Of a stretch of 64,000 nt of DNA, positions 9,208 through 18,679 are shown one piece after another. Source of the DNA: Pontibacter beigongshangensis. Its GTDB lineage: Bacteria; Bacteroidota; Bacteroidia; Cytophagales; Hymenobacteraceae. Where the stretch lies: assembly GCF_014332515.1 (NCBI RefSeq), contig NZ_VFSD01000013.1:1-64000 (forward strand). The letters run 5' to 3'. Position numbers and translations under genes: made by a program. A model generated the notes under the pieces. The model saw nothing but the letters and a program-made list of their open reading frames with translations, was not told where the DNA came from and did not search any database. How positions within the stretch are numbered: position 1 is the stretch's first letter; each line of letters begins with the position of its first letter.

Positions 9208-10131
9208 TCATTCGGGGTGTTTAATGTAGTTAAAGCTTAATAGCTTCTTAACGTGTAATTTTAAGGCTAAATAGTAGAAAGACATGCTGGTGTTCATCTT
9301 AAACAATAAGTCATAGTCTATGCTTTTGCCCTCGTTTATTCTTTCTCTCAGGATGGTATAAATCCGCCTGTTCTGGAAATAGCGAATTGCCTTAATTAAT
9401 TGTTTGTCATTAGTGTTCAGTAAAACTTTCATGACAAAATCAGAAAATGAAAAAGCGATATTTTTTTCTGCAGAATTTGTCACCATGTTTACTGAGTCAA
9501 GGTAGTAGTATGTCATGGGCCTGGTGATTCTGAGGTTTTTTTTGCTATGCCACAGGCACCTGATCCAGGTATCCATGTCGCCCCCTCTTTGGAACCCATG
9601 CTCTGGAAAGCCTCCAGCTTTCATGATCAGCTCTTTCTTTAAAGAGATGCCGCCTGTCCACATTGGCTGAGGTGGATTGAAGAAGTCAGTCATGGTAAAG
9701 CTCCTTATGGGTTCATGCTTATACTTTTTTGAGTATGCATCAACCACCTTCACTCCTTTCTTTATGTTTGTCCATCCCCAGCACAGAATCTCCACATCAG
9801 CAACATGACGAATAATTTCAGCCAATGTCTCCAGAACATTTGGCTCCCACTCGTCATCTGCGTCAAGAAAGCAAATCCGTTCCTGGGCAGCATGCGCTAT
9901 GCCGAGGTTACGGGCAGCATAGCCTCCTGGTCCGGGCACGTTTCGTTTCAGCAGTTTTATTCTGGGGTCCTTAAACTGCAGGAGCTTTTCAGAAGATCCG
10001 TCTGTGGAGGCATCATCTACCAGTATTAATTCAAAATCAGGATAAGTTTGATTCAGGACTGACAGGATTGACCTATCAAGATGTGGTAACTTGTTGTGAA
10101 CAGGTATTATAACCGAAAATTTCTGATTCAT
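9208..10131 (-). CDS. Family 2 glycosyltransferase
   Basis: Cytoplasmic GT-A fold glycosyltransferase of about 307 residues, expected to add one sugar to the lipid-linked repeat unit. The chosen ATG (10131) places the core motif at the N-terminus (MNQKFSVIIPVHNK); the ORF extends 33 codons upstream but that part does not resemble GT2. Motifs: LILVDDASTDGS (nucleotide-binding), CFLDADDEWEP (the DXD-type metal site) and the acceptor-side GGFPEHGFQRGGDMDTWIR. Donor and acceptor cannot be assigned. Confidence 0.88.
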   Translation of the reverse strand: MNQKFSVIIPVHNKLPHLDRSILSVLNQTYPDFELILVDDASTDGSSEKLLQFKDPRIKLLKRNVPGPGGYAARNLGIAHAAQERICFLDADDEWEPNVLETLAEIIRHVADVEILCWGWTNIKKGVKVVDAYSKKYKHEPIRSFTMTDFFNPPQPMWTGGISLKKELIMKAGGFPEHGFQRGGDMDTWIRCLWHSKKNLRITRPMTYYYLDSVNMVTNSAEKNIAFSFSDFVMKVLLNTNDKQLIKAIRYFQNRRIYTILRERINEGKSIDYDLLFKMNTSMSFYYLALKLHVKKLLSFNYIKHPE

Positions 10132-10419
10132 AATCATAAAGTTTATGGTACTAAGTGTTCGGTAGTTTTCTTGGACCTGGAATGTGAGCGGCTCGCCAAT
10201 GACAGCTGCAGGGCAGGCCATGGGTAGCAAAAAGCAAAAGATGATTATTGGTTAATCAACTCAACACTATTCCTTCTGCCAGTAAATTTCCTGGCTGCCT
10301 ATTTCATTGCGAGGCACCTGTACAACCCAGGCTTAATTGCGCTTATATTTTTTCATTTTGAGGCCTGTAGTGAGGTATGGTTACCTTTTCTTTTGTAAAC
10401 GGATAGAAAATGCAAACTA

Positions 10420-11877
10420 TTAGCTTACTGCCTTCTTTTTGGATAACCGCATTAAGCCTCTTAGCTGTTGTGTCAGTTCGGCTCTCATCATAAGCCAGAT
10501 AACAAGGCTGTAGCTAAGAGCCAAGGCCATTGCACATATGAAATAATGCATGCCCGTTGTATACAGCAGGTAAGTAACCATAAATGCTACAAGACTTGCT
10601 ATCAGGGGGGGGCTTATGGCTGTGAGAAGTTCTGTCAGCGATACATTCAGGAATTTCTTCAGGTAATACTGGGCAATGGCCACTTCCATTACCTTGTTTA
10701 TTACGTAGGCCCAGGCAGCCCCTACAATGCCGAAATAAATAACACCGATGGCAATAGTTGGCACATACAGCACAGACTTTATTAACTGCATGCGCATTTC
10801 CACTCTTGCTTTACCCAAGCCTCGTATTAGTACTGCATGGCTGTTTACCAGCAAGTGGATCATAACTGACAGGGCCAGGATTTTCAGGGGCAAGATGGCA
10901 CCCACCCATTTTACGCCAAAGAACCCTAGAATAAAAGGCTCTCCCAGCACAATCAGGAAGGTCATGATCGGATACAGACAAATACTGTTATACTTTACGA
11001 CTTTAAAATAGATAAGCTTTAGTAGATCCGGCTCATCCTGCTTCTTGCCATATACCGGGTACATCACCTTGTTGATCATTTTCGTTAGCTGGTACCTGAA
11101 GGTGTCTGTCAGCACAAATGCGAGTGTATACACACCAAGGGCTGAGGCGCTCAACAGCTTTCCGATAAGCAGGTAATCGAGGTTGAGCATAAGCACTGAA
11201 AAAAAGTTGGTGCCAGTTGTATAAATACCAAAGCCGAAGACATCTTTAAAGGCTTGCTTATCCCACTGAAACTTTGGCAGCCATCGGGTGGCCTTAAAAT
11301 ACAGCGGCATGGCTATAACAATTGTCGCCACCGTATGAAATACTAGGGCCCAAACACCTGCCCCCATATAAGCCAGCCCCACCGAGAGGATGCCCGAAAG
11401 TATGGAAGAGGAATTGTCTATCAAGGCCAGTTTTTTGAAGCTCATTTGCTTGTTGAGCTGTGCCTTGTGAACAAGGTTAACCGGGCTGCAGAGCACTCCT
11501 ATGCTTAATACCGGAATAATGGACCTGAGTATTGGCTCCTTATAAAAAACCGCCGCCATAGGGGCTACTATAAACAAGATCAGCAGGTAAACGCCTATTG
11601 CCCAGAGTACACCCGTCCAGAATGCCGTGTTGTAGTGTTCTTCCCGAAGGTTCTCCTCTTTTCGCTGCACAAGCGCAGCACCTATGCCCAAATCATTAAA
11701 CACTTGCACAAAACTGGTGAACACAGTGGCCATACCAACTATGCCAAATTGTTCAGGAAACAGCAGCTTGGCCAGGATCAGCTTTATGACGAAAGAAAAA
11801 ACCCTGCTTATGAGCAGCTGTAAAGAACTCCAGAATAATCCGCTGACTATTTTCCCTTTTAATTGCCGAAGTTCCAT
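10420..11877 (-). CDS. Polysaccharide flippase, MOP superfamily (Wzx-like)
   Basis: Integral membrane protein of 485 residues with about 12-14 hydrophobic segments. Family members flip undecaprenyl-linked repeat units across the inner membrane. The N-terminus (GKIVSGLFWSSLQLLISRVFSFVIKLILAKLLFPEQFGIVGMA) is typical of the polysaccharide-biosynthesis MOP family, as is FNDLGIGAALVQRKE. It lies among glycosyltransferases and a Wzy-like polymerase, consistent with Wzx/Wzy-dependent assembly. Confidence 0.9.
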   Translation of the reverse strand: MELRQLKGKIVSGLFWSSLQLLISRVFSFVIKLILAKLLFPEQFGIVGMATVFTSFVQVFNDLGIGAALVQRKEENLREEHYNTAFWTGVLWAIGVYLLILFIVAPMAAVFYKEPILRSIIPVLSIGVLCSPVNLVHKAQLNKQMSFKKLALIDNSSSILSGILSVGLAYMGAGVWALVFHTVATIVIAMPLYFKATRWLPKFQWDKQAFKDVFGFGIYTTGTNFFSVLMLNLDYLLIGKLLSASALGVYTLAFVLTDTFRYQLTKMINKVMYPVYGKKQDEPDLLKLIYFKVVKYNSICLYPIMTFLIVLGEPFILGFFGVKWVGAILPLKILALSVMIHLLVNSHAVLIRGLGKARVEMRMQLIKSVLYVPTIAIGVIYFGIVGAAWAYVINKVMEVAIAQYYLKKFLNVSLTELLTAISPPLIASLVAFMVTYLLYTTGMHYFICAMALALSYSLVIWLMMRAELTQQLRGLMRLSKKKAVS

Positions 11878-12025
11878 TTACCTGGTGTTGTATGTTAGAA
11901 ATGTCGAAATGCTCGTGGCTGGTTGGAGTAACGACCTGCGGTAGCCTGCCATAAAGCTACGGTCTTTTGTTTACAGGACTATTGTTTAAAATTGACCTTA
12001 TCCTGATAGGCAGTTTCTGAAAGAG

Positions 12026-13144
12026 TTACAAGTACGATAGCGACAGTTCTTTTTCGTAAATTTCAAGTAAGCTGGCAATAATTCTTTCTGCTGCTTTTCC
12101 GTCCCATAAGGGTGGGGCTATACCCTTCTTCCATTCGCCGTTCACCATCTTGTTTAAATAGAACTTAATCTTTTCAGGGTCTGTTCCGGCCAGTTCATTT
12201 GTGCCGATCGTAATAGTTTCCGGCCTTTCTGTATTGTTCCTGAGGGTAAGGCAGGGAACGCCCATTATGGTTGTTTCTTCTGTTATTCCGCCAGAATCTG
12301 TAATAACGCCTCTTGAATTTTTTACCAGATAGTTGAACTCCAGATAAGAGAGTGGCTCTGCAAAGCACAGGCGCGGGTCTTTTATGTGTAGCCCTTCCAG
12401 AAGTTTAGCTGTTCTCGGATGCACGGGAAAAATAATAGGGAAGTTTCCTGTTCCATCTAAAATAGCGTTCATGATCTCTATAAACTGGCTTTCCTGATCT
12501 ACATTAGATGGCCGGTGTAAAGTCAGGACGAAATAGGAGTTAGCTTTTAGATCTACCCCATTTACACTGATTTCCGGATTTTTAAACCTGTCGTAGTTTG
12601 ATAGCAAGGTGTCTATCATGGTATTCCCGACAAAATGAATTCTGTTAACGGGAACACCACTCCTGAGCAGGTTTTCGTTGGCGTGGCTGGAGGTTGTAAA
12701 AAAATGATCCGTGATGCTGTCTGTAACCATTCTGTTTATTTCTTCTGGCATAGTTAAATCTCCTGAACGAATTCCTGCCTCTACATGCACTACATCTATG
12801 TTCAGTTTTTTGGCTGTGATAGAGCAAGCCATTGTAGAGGTTACGTCTCCTACTACTAACACAACTTGGGGACGGTTTTCCAGAAGCTCTTTTTCAAACC
12901 TAACCATGATAGCAGCAGTCTGCTCTGCCTGAGTGCCTCCTCCTGCTTCCAGGTTGGTGTCTGGCTCCGGAATACCAAGCTCTTCAAAGAAGCTCCCAGA
13001 CATTTTGTTGTCAAAGTGCTGCCCTGTGTGTACTAGTCTGAATGAGATTAGCTTATCGGTATGATTAGCCCTGGTAATAGCTTTGATGATAGGAGCAACT
13101 TTCATAAAGTTTGGGCGTGCTCCTGCAACGATCGTGATTTCCAT
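12026..13144 (-). CDS. wecB: UDP-N-acetylglucosamine 2-epimerase, non-hydrolysing
   Basis: Interconverts UDP-GlcNAc and UDP-ManNAc in the cytoplasm. 372 residues, the usual length. Family signatures include GARPNFMKVAPI at residues 8-19, VVGDVTSTMACS, HVEAGIRSGDLTMPEEINR, TLHRPSNVD, the substrate-binding DSGGITEETTIMGVPCLTLRNNTERP, and E117/E131-region acidic residues expected in the active site. No UDP-ManNAc dehydrogenase (WecC) is present in the window, so the product is probably used as UDP-ManNAc. It is followed by a WecG/TagA-type transferase (13328-14071 lies just upstream in transcription), whose relatives use UDP-ManNAc or UDP-ManNAcA. Confidence 0.93.
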   Translation of the reverse strand: MEITIVAGARPNFMKVAPIIKAITRANHTDKLISFRLVHTGQHFDNKMSGSFFEELGIPEPDTNLEAGGGTQAEQTAAIMVRFEKELLENRPQVVLVVGDVTSTMACSITAKKLNIDVVHVEAGIRSGDLTMPEEINRMVTDSITDHFFTTSSHANENLLRSGVPVNRIHFVGNTMIDTLLSNYDRFKNPEISVNGVDLKANSYFVLTLHRPSNVDQESQFIEIMNAILDGTGNFPIIFPVHPRTAKLLEGLHIKDPRLCFAEPLSYLEFNYLVKNSRGVITDSGGITEETTIMGVPCLTLRNNTERPETITIGTNELAGTDPEKIKFYLNKMVNGEWKKGIAPPLWDGKAAERIIASLLEIYEKELSLSYL

Positions 13145-13211
13145 AAAGCGCTGTTATTCTAATTCATGTAAGAGTAAGTTTTTTATATGCTGCAGCAGGA
13201 GCTCTGAGCCC

Positions 13212-13241
13212 TGCCGGAGGGCCATTTTCATTAGAATAATT
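13212..13241 (+). repeat. 30-bp interspersed repeat, copy 4
   Basis: TGCCGGAGGGCCATTTTCAT then TAGAATAATT, between wecB and the WecG-type gene, with CTGCAGCAGGAG about 16 bases before it. Confidence 0.85.
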
Positions 13242-13327
13242 GATCAGCAACTTTTGGGTGGTGCGGAACAAAATATCCTGGTGCCTGGATTTACTGGAAC
13301 AGAGCTCTGACTTCGGTTTTAAAAGTC

Positions 13328-14071
13328 TCAGGCCTTTATGTGTAGAATTCTGTTTTTGAATATCTCTCTCAGAAGAGCGAACAGAAAGTACGTGTTGCAG
13401 ACAGCGTATCGTTTTGCCAATCTTCGCGGGTCCTGTAGTGTTCTGATAAACCATCTTAAACCTAGCTTCTTGGAAAGCTGATCTAATTTTACATCGCCGA
13501 CGAAGTACTCAAAGCTTCCGCCCACACCCATAATTACTTTTGCATGGAGCATGCTGCTATACTTCACTATAAACTCTTCTTTTCTGGGAGAACCGAAGGC
13601 CACAAAAAGGAAATCAGGTCGGAACGCAGCAATTTTTTCGATGACTTCCGCCTCATTTTCCTTGGCATAATACCCGTGCTGGAAGCAAACCTTATTTGTA
13701 AGCCCCGGATACTCACGGCCGATTTTATCTTTTACCTTGCCAAGTAAGGCCTCAGGAGATCCAAGGAAAAATATTCTGTGCCCTTCCTTATCCGACTCCT
13801 TTATTAGCTCAACCATTAGTTCTGCACCAGAAATAGAGGAGATCTTGTTGCCATGGACGAGGTACTCAGCAAACACGATAGACTGCCCGTCGGGAATGGT
13901 ATATGTGCCTGCCTGAAACAGGTCCCGCAACTCCTTGTTTTTAGAGCCCTGGTGCAGTTTGAGCGTGTTCAGAGAAATAATAGTAGATGTCTGCCCTTCA
14001 GCAATTCTTTGTTTTAACTCTTCTATCAGGTGGTTTCTATTCTTCAGGTAAACGTTGTATCCGAATAGCAT
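13328..14071 (-). CDS. WecG/TagA/CpsF family glycosyltransferase
   Basis: 247-residue GT-E-fold glycosyltransferase of family GT26. Recognised by TIPDGQSIVFAEYL, FFLGSPEALLGKV, PDFLFVAFGSPRKEEFI, GVGGSFEYFVGDVKLDQLSKKLGLRWFIRTLQDPRRLAKRY. Characterised members transfer ManNAc (TagA) or ManNAcA (WecG) to a GlcNAc-PP-undecaprenyl acceptor; the adjacent wecB supplies UDP-ManNAc. The C-terminus is hydrophobic and basic (NTYFLFALLREIFKNRI), compatible with membrane association. Confidence 0.88.
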   Translation of the reverse strand: MLFGYNVYLKNRNHLIEELKQRIAEGQTSTIISLNTLKLHQGSKNKELRDLFQAGTYTIPDGQSIVFAEYLVHGNKISSISGAELMVELIKESDKEGHRIFFLGSPEALLGKVKDKIGREYPGLTNKVCFQHGYYAKENEAEVIEKIAAFRPDFLFVAFGSPRKEEFIVKYSSMLHAKVIMGVGGSFEYFVGDVKLDQLSKKLGLRWFIRTLQDPRRLAKRYAVCNTYFLFALLREIFKNRILHIKA

Positions 14072-14240
14072 AATTTATTGAGCCAAGTGTGAAGAAAATA
14101 ATACTAAAGCAAGCGATTAGGAAAACAGAGTTTGTCTGCTGGCTGCAGGATAGCTCTGTTACATGCAGTGGAGTGAAAAAAATTATAAGTATGTAAACGG
14201 GTCATGACTGGTTTACAGCACAACAAAGTGAACTCGTGTG

Positions 14241-15113
14241 TCAGGAGGTGTATTTAAAACCGCCAAAAAACCTCTGTTTTAGAAATTCCCTGATTATTTC
14301 CCCTTCTTCTTTGGTAACCAATGGCTTTGTAAGGAGCTTGAGTTTAAAGCCATAGAAAAGAAAGATAAAGGCTTCCTGAAACTTCTTCGCTTTAGTGAGT
14401 TTAGCCGCTTTGAGCAGAAACATGTAAACCGGGTAGTTCCTGTTCTGGTAACTGGCAGCTTCCCGCCTGACCCCGCTTTTTGCACCGCCTTCCACACTTC
14501 GAGTCTGGGTTGGGTAAAGGTGCCAGATAAGTTGCTCAAAAAATTTTTCGGTGATAAATCCGTGGTGCCTGGCCAGAACATCGTCTATGCCATCCCATCC
14601 TTTAAAGGGTTTGAGGCCTCCCATGGTTTCCAGGCACTGCTTTCTGTAGAATTTGTTAGGACCCTGGGTATGCCATTTATGTTTGGACTCTATTACTTTT
14701 TTGCCCTCTTTCAGAATATAGGTGGCCCCGCTTGCTATGCCTAAGGCTGGAAAACTTGAGAACTTATTTAAGATAAACTCCAGGTAATCTGTTCGCTCTA
14801 TTATCAGGTCAGCGTCGAGCTTTAAAACAACGTCCCATTCTATTCCGAGTGCTTCTGCCTTTGATAGTCCGAAGTTGAAAACGTCAATCACGTTTTTACC
14901 CGTAGCTCTGGCCCCCTCATCAGCTTTTAAAAAGTAATGTATGTATGCTGTCTGCTGGCTGAAAGCCTTTACTATAGTGGGTGAAGTATCTGTTGACTGA
15001 TCATCCACCAATATCCATCCCTCAGGTTTTAATGTCTGTTTACATATAGACTCAATCGTTTTAGCTATCGATCCTTCTTCATTCTTGAATGGAGTAATTA
15101 TTAAAAGCCTCAT
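14241..15113 (-). CDS. Family 2 glycosyltransferase
   Basis: 290 residues. The GT-A core starts at once (MRLLIITPFKNEEGSIAKTIESI), with ILVDDQSTDTSPTIV, VVLKLDADLIIERTDYLE as the metal-binding DAD motif, and a GWDGIDDVLA motif near the acceptor site. This lineage resembles N-acetylglucosaminyl/rhamnosyl-type GT2 enzymes of polysaccharide clusters, but the sugar cannot be assigned. The C-terminus is basic and may contact the membrane. Confidence 0.85.
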   Translation of the reverse strand: MRLLIITPFKNEEGSIAKTIESICKQTLKPEGWILVDDQSTDTSPTIVKAFSQQTAYIHYFLKADEGARATGKNVIDVFNFGLSKAEALGIEWDVVLKLDADLIIERTDYLEFILNKFSSFPALGIASGATYILKEGKKVIESKHKWHTQGPNKFYRKQCLETMGGLKPFKGWDGIDDVLARHHGFITEKFFEQLIWHLYPTQTRSVEGGAKSGVRREAASYQNRNYPVYMFLLKAAKLTKAKKFQEAFIFLFYGFKLKLLTKPLVTKEEGEIIREFLKQRFFGGFKYTS

Positions 15114-15230
15114 GTTCCTGGTTAACTTAGAAGTCTGTGTAGTGCGAGGCAGTGAGGTGCTGAGCTATTAGAGGGAAACCCCATGCTCCTGCCTTTTAGT
15201 CTGGTTAGGATCTAATCGCAACCAGCTGCC

Positions 15231-15261
15231 AATTATTCAAATGAATATGGCCCTCCGGAGG
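15231..15261 (-). repeat. 30-bp interspersed repeat, copy 5
   Basis: On + reads AATTATTCAAATGAATATGG then CCCTCCGGAGG, followed by CTCTGCTGCTCC. It uses the TTCAAAT variant of the AT-rich half. Confidence 0.85.
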
Positions 15262-15311
15262 CTTTTTGCTCTGCTGCTCCCCCTGATGTAGCTGGTAATG
15301 CGTAAAATACT

Positions 15312-16667
15312 TTAATGCACTTGCTCTAAGGGTGCGATAGCCGGTCTGTTGCGCTTAGCCTGCGCCTGGTTGTTGTCGGCCGCAGCTGCTTTCCGGTCAA
15401 AGCGGTCTTTGTGGTACAAGCCGATAATGTAACCAGCCAGCATTCCAAAGGGATACATAAACTGGACACGGAAAAGAACATCCACCCAAAAAAGGCCATA
15501 AATAAAAATGAAGATGGAGCCCAGAAAAATTCTCACGATTAGTAAATGATCTTTATTTTGATTTATAGTCTCTGTTTTCAATAAATGCATTGATATCCAG
15601 ATCAGCTTTACCAGTACAGCGGTTAGGAATGTTATGCCTAGTAACCCCGTCTCCGCAATTAGGATATCAACGCTATGTCTGATTGTATAGAAATCAAAGA
15701 ACTGTCCATCATGGCCTAACGGGCTTTTATTGGCATTCCCGATTCCCATTCCCAAAAGTAGTGTGTCATTCTGCAAGAGCAGGTTAAAGCTATGTACTAC
15801 AGAGTCTATTCTTGATAACCGGCCGCTGCCTGACTCACTACTGGCGTAATCAATTAGGAAAGATGCTGTTAAGGTGTTGCCGTATCCAAGTATGATATAG
15901 ATATAAGAAAAGCCAATTACCATCGCCGCTGCTAACACTCCCAATGCAAGAATGTTGGTAATGTTAAATTTGAATATGAAAGCCAGATAGCCTAAGGCAA
16001 TAAGTATTACAATTAGCATACCCTTTGCCTCTGCCAGAATTGAAGGAACAAGCAACAGGAGAGAAAGAAGTAAGTATTTGATTTCCTTTTTTTCTACAAG
16101 CTTGATTAAGGCGTATAACAGGCCAAAACCTATCAGGAGTGACATCAGGTTAGAGGCAGTGCCTCCCATTGTACCTGAGATCATGTCAAACAATAGTTGC
16201 CTGTCTATCAGGATAGTAACTTTGGGGGCATTTAGATATTGGTAAATAGTAACAGGAATCTGGAGAACAATTAAAACTAATAACCAGTTAAACTCTCTTT
16301 TTATAGGCCAGTTTTTGTAGGCTAACAGATAACTTAAGAGAAAAAGCGGCAAAAATGAAAAATAATACCTTATGCCGGATATCCAAACAGATACCTCAGC
16401 CCCCATGGCTTTATTGATAACTAGTTGTAAAATGCAGAAAGCGGTAACTGCTGCCAGAGTAGATACTATAAACCTGACCTTACTATACAATACTAAGATC
16501 CTAATAAGAATTGCAACCTGGAGGAACTCAATTACAACAATAGAAAACTTAGGAAGTAGTCCCAGGTTCATGTCTACCTTACCCATGAAATTGTTGCCTT
16601 CCACTACCCAGTTTAAAACAATAGCAAGAAGTAAAATCAATACAGTATAATTTTTATAGAGTTTCAT
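15312..16667 (-). CDS. O-antigen polymerase/ligase-like membrane protein (Wzy candidate)
   Basis: About 451 residues with roughly 10-12 hydrophobic helices and a large periplasmic loop (about residues 260-320, TASFLIDYASSESGSGRLSRIDSVVHSF). Family topology and position among flippase and glycosyltransferases suggest the polymerase that joins repeat units; a ligase role cannot be excluded. The ATG at 16667 is used; a GTG two codons earlier is possible. The C-terminal tail is basic and proline-rich, probably cytoplasmic. Confidence 0.75.
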   Translation of the reverse strand: MKLYKNYTVLILLLAIVLNWVVEGNNFMGKVDMNLGLLPKFSIVVIEFLQVAILIRILVLYSKVRFIVSTLAAVTAFCILQLVINKAMGAEVSVWISGIRYYFSFLPLFLLSYLLAYKNWPIKREFNWLLVLIVLQIPVTIYQYLNAPKVTILIDRQLLFDMISGTMGGTASNLMSLLIGFGLLYALIKLVEKKEIKYLLLSLLLLVPSILAEAKGMLIVILIALGYLAFIFKFNITNILALGVLAAAMVIGFSYIYIILGYGNTLTASFLIDYASSESGSGRLSRIDSVVHSFNLLLQNDTLLLGMGIGNANKSPLGHDGQFFDFYTIRHSVDILIAETGLLGITFLTAVLVKLIWISMHLLKTETINQNKDHLLIVRIFLGSIFIFIYGLFWVDVLFRVQFMYPFGMLAGYIIGLYHKDRFDRKAAAADNNQAQAKRNRPAIAPLEQVH

Positions 16668-16704
16668 GTCCACTGATTGATTGAAAATATTTTATCTATA
16701 ATAA

Positions 16705-17814
16705 TTATTGAGTGGCGGTTAAATCTGAGAACAACTCGTCGTATTTAAGCATAATAGTGTCTACATGAAATTCTTTTGCTCTCCTTATTTGATCTTCTTT
16801 TACCAGCGGGTTCTCGAGTGCGTACATTATCTTGTTAGCCAGATCTTCTTCATCTCCTACTGAGGCCAAATAACCGAATTCACCTTCGTTGACAATTTCG
16901 GAAGGCCCGTAATCACATTTAGTTGTGACAACAGTAATGCCCGTGGCTAAGGCTTCGACTACAACCATCCCAAAGCCTTCATAGTCGGAAGAAAGAACAA
17001 ATACATCGGATTTAGCTATCCATGCTATTGGGTTAAGCTGAAAACCCACTAAATCTATGCTATCCTGTAAGCCCAATTTGTCGATTTCCTCTTGCAGCAT
17101 GCTTCTTAATGGACCTTCTCCAACTATCAACAACTTTACTTTCTTGAACTTCAGAACTCTGGCAACTGCATGGATTAATAGTTTTTGATTTTTTGCATTC
17201 GCCAATCTCGCAACATTTATTAGTACGGGCATCTCCTTCTTCAGAATCCATGGATGGTCAACTTCATCATGCATGTGCTGTGTGAGCTGATTTGTGTACG
17301 CAGGATTATAAATTGTCTTGATTTTGCTCTCAGGAATTAGTGCTAAAGATGATAAATTGGAGGAAAGTCCTTTCGAAACAGAAACGATACAGTCGGCATA
17401 TCTATAAAATATCGGAATGCCAAAAAAGGAAAGTTTAGAGACGGTAACCTTGTGTCCATTCTTAAATAAGGATACAGTGTTATTGTTCTCTGAAATAACA
17501 ATCTTTGTTTTCGTGCTAACTAAAAGCTTGAATATTACAGCAAGAATATTAAATGGAGGTGAGGCTGTAAATAGTATATCAAATTTTTCTTTTATTAAGA
17601 TGTATTTAAAAGAATCAAATAATAAGGCTTTTTTGGTACTTCTAAAAGGAATTATTTTAATGTTTTGGTCAATAGTGTTTAAATATTCTCCTTCATTTTT
17701 CATAAGGATGATACTCACTTCATGTCCATTTCTGGAAAAGTACTCTGCGCAATTAATGATGACACGCTGGATGCCCCCCTGATCCAGCCTTCTGTAAAAG
17801 AACCCTATTTTCAT
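16705..17814 (-). CDS. Family 4 glycosyltransferase
   Basis: 369-residue GT-B enzyme. The N-terminal acceptor domain starts RLDQGGIQRVIINCAEYF; the C-terminal donor domain begins near LINVARLANAKNQKLLIHA and carries LLIVGEGPLRSMLQ and the E-x7-E signature EGFGMVVVEALATGITVVTT. Expected to retain anomeric configuration and use a nucleotide sugar. It lies 37 bases upstream of the Wzy-like gene in the same transcription direction. Confidence 0.9.
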   Translation of the reverse strand: MKIGFFYRRLDQGGIQRVIINCAEYFSRNGHEVSIILMKNEGEYLNTIDQNIKIIPFRSTKKALLFDSFKYILIKEKFDILFTASPPFNILAVIFKLLVSTKTKIVISENNNTVSLFKNGHKVTVSKLSFFGIPIFYRYADCIVSVSKGLSSNLSSLALIPESKIKTIYNPAYTNQLTQHMHDEVDHPWILKKEMPVLINVARLANAKNQKLLIHAVARVLKFKKVKLLIVGEGPLRSMLQEEIDKLGLQDSIDLVGFQLNPIAWIAKSDVFVLSSDYEGFGMVVVEALATGITVVTTKCDYGPSEIVNEGEFGYLASVGDEEDLANKIMYALENPLVKEDQIRRAKEFHVDTIMLKYDELFSDLTATQ

Positions 17815-17947
17815 GATTATTTAGATTGAGGAAAGTAAAAGTTAAACGCATTTTGCGATACCAGAAGAAGCATACGCTACGGCTTGTTCTTACCGGATAA
17901 CTTATTAAAAGCGTAAAAGAGCGCTTTTTAGATAATTACTGAATTTT

Positions 17948-18454
17948 TTATGTAGGTGCCGACGTTACTTTTTCTACGCTTTCTCTCGCTACTTCTACAT
18001 ACATGACATACCCCAGCGATGGCAGCGAAACCACAATAAGGTTATTCTTCAGGGCTACAATAGTGCCTTCCTGATCTACAAGGGAACCATTCGTTATTTT
18101 TATTTTATCGTTTATCGCAACGTTGTTTTTTTCTACCTGCACGTTGCTATGGTTCTTAAGAAACTGTTTAATGGCAATAATCTCTTCATCTTTAATTATG
18201 GCAGGTTTTCCCAGCCAGGTAACTATGCTAATAATGCCATCTATACTTTTTAGCAGACTCAGTTGCTTATCTGTAATCCGGATAAATACATAGGAGGTAA
18301 AAAGCGGGAGATAAACCACTTTTTTTCTATCGCTCCACTGATGTTCTACTTTGTTTAGCGGGCAATAATTTTCTATGTCTCTAACGGAAAGTGTTTTAGC
18401 TACCTTTTTTTCCCAGCGAGGTTTTGTATAAACAGCATACCATCTTTGGCTCAT
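17948..18454 (-). CDS. UpxY-family transcription antiterminator (NusG paralogue)
   Basis: 168 residues. NusG N-terminal domain (RWYAVYTKPRWEKKVAKTL, YCPLNKVEHQWSDRKKVVYLPLFTSYVFIRI) followed by a KOW-like C-terminal domain (AINDKIKITNGSLVDQEGTIVAL). UpxY proteins in Bacteroides relieve early termination within their own capsule operon. Here the gene is third, after the Wza- and Wzc-like genes, with a 225-base leader between it and the Wzc-like stop. If it acts like UpxY, it would serve the glycosyltransferase genes downstream rather than the export genes upstream. Confidence 0.88.
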   Translation of the reverse strand: MSQRWYAVYTKPRWEKKVAKTLSVRDIENYCPLNKVEHQWSDRKKVVYLPLFTSYVFIRITDKQLSLLKSIDGIISIVTWLGKPAIIKDEEIIAIKQFLKNHSNVQVEKNNVAINDKIKITNGSLVDQEGTIVALKNNLIVVSLPSLGYVMYVEVARESVEKVTSAPT

Positions 18455-18679
18455 ACATTAAAGATTATGTATTATTTGGCATTCGGATACGGCTTCGCCT
18501 ATCTCACTCACATACTGTAGGCGGGACATGAATTTTTGAAGGAAATCAGAGAGTACAACCTTCAAGGTGAAAGCAGTTGCTTTATCGGACCTTTGCCGGA
18601 TGTAAGAGGAGTGGCCTTATCAATTGTATGTTATCTATTATTTTAATAGAAACAGTGGGAGATCGGTAATAAACTATTA

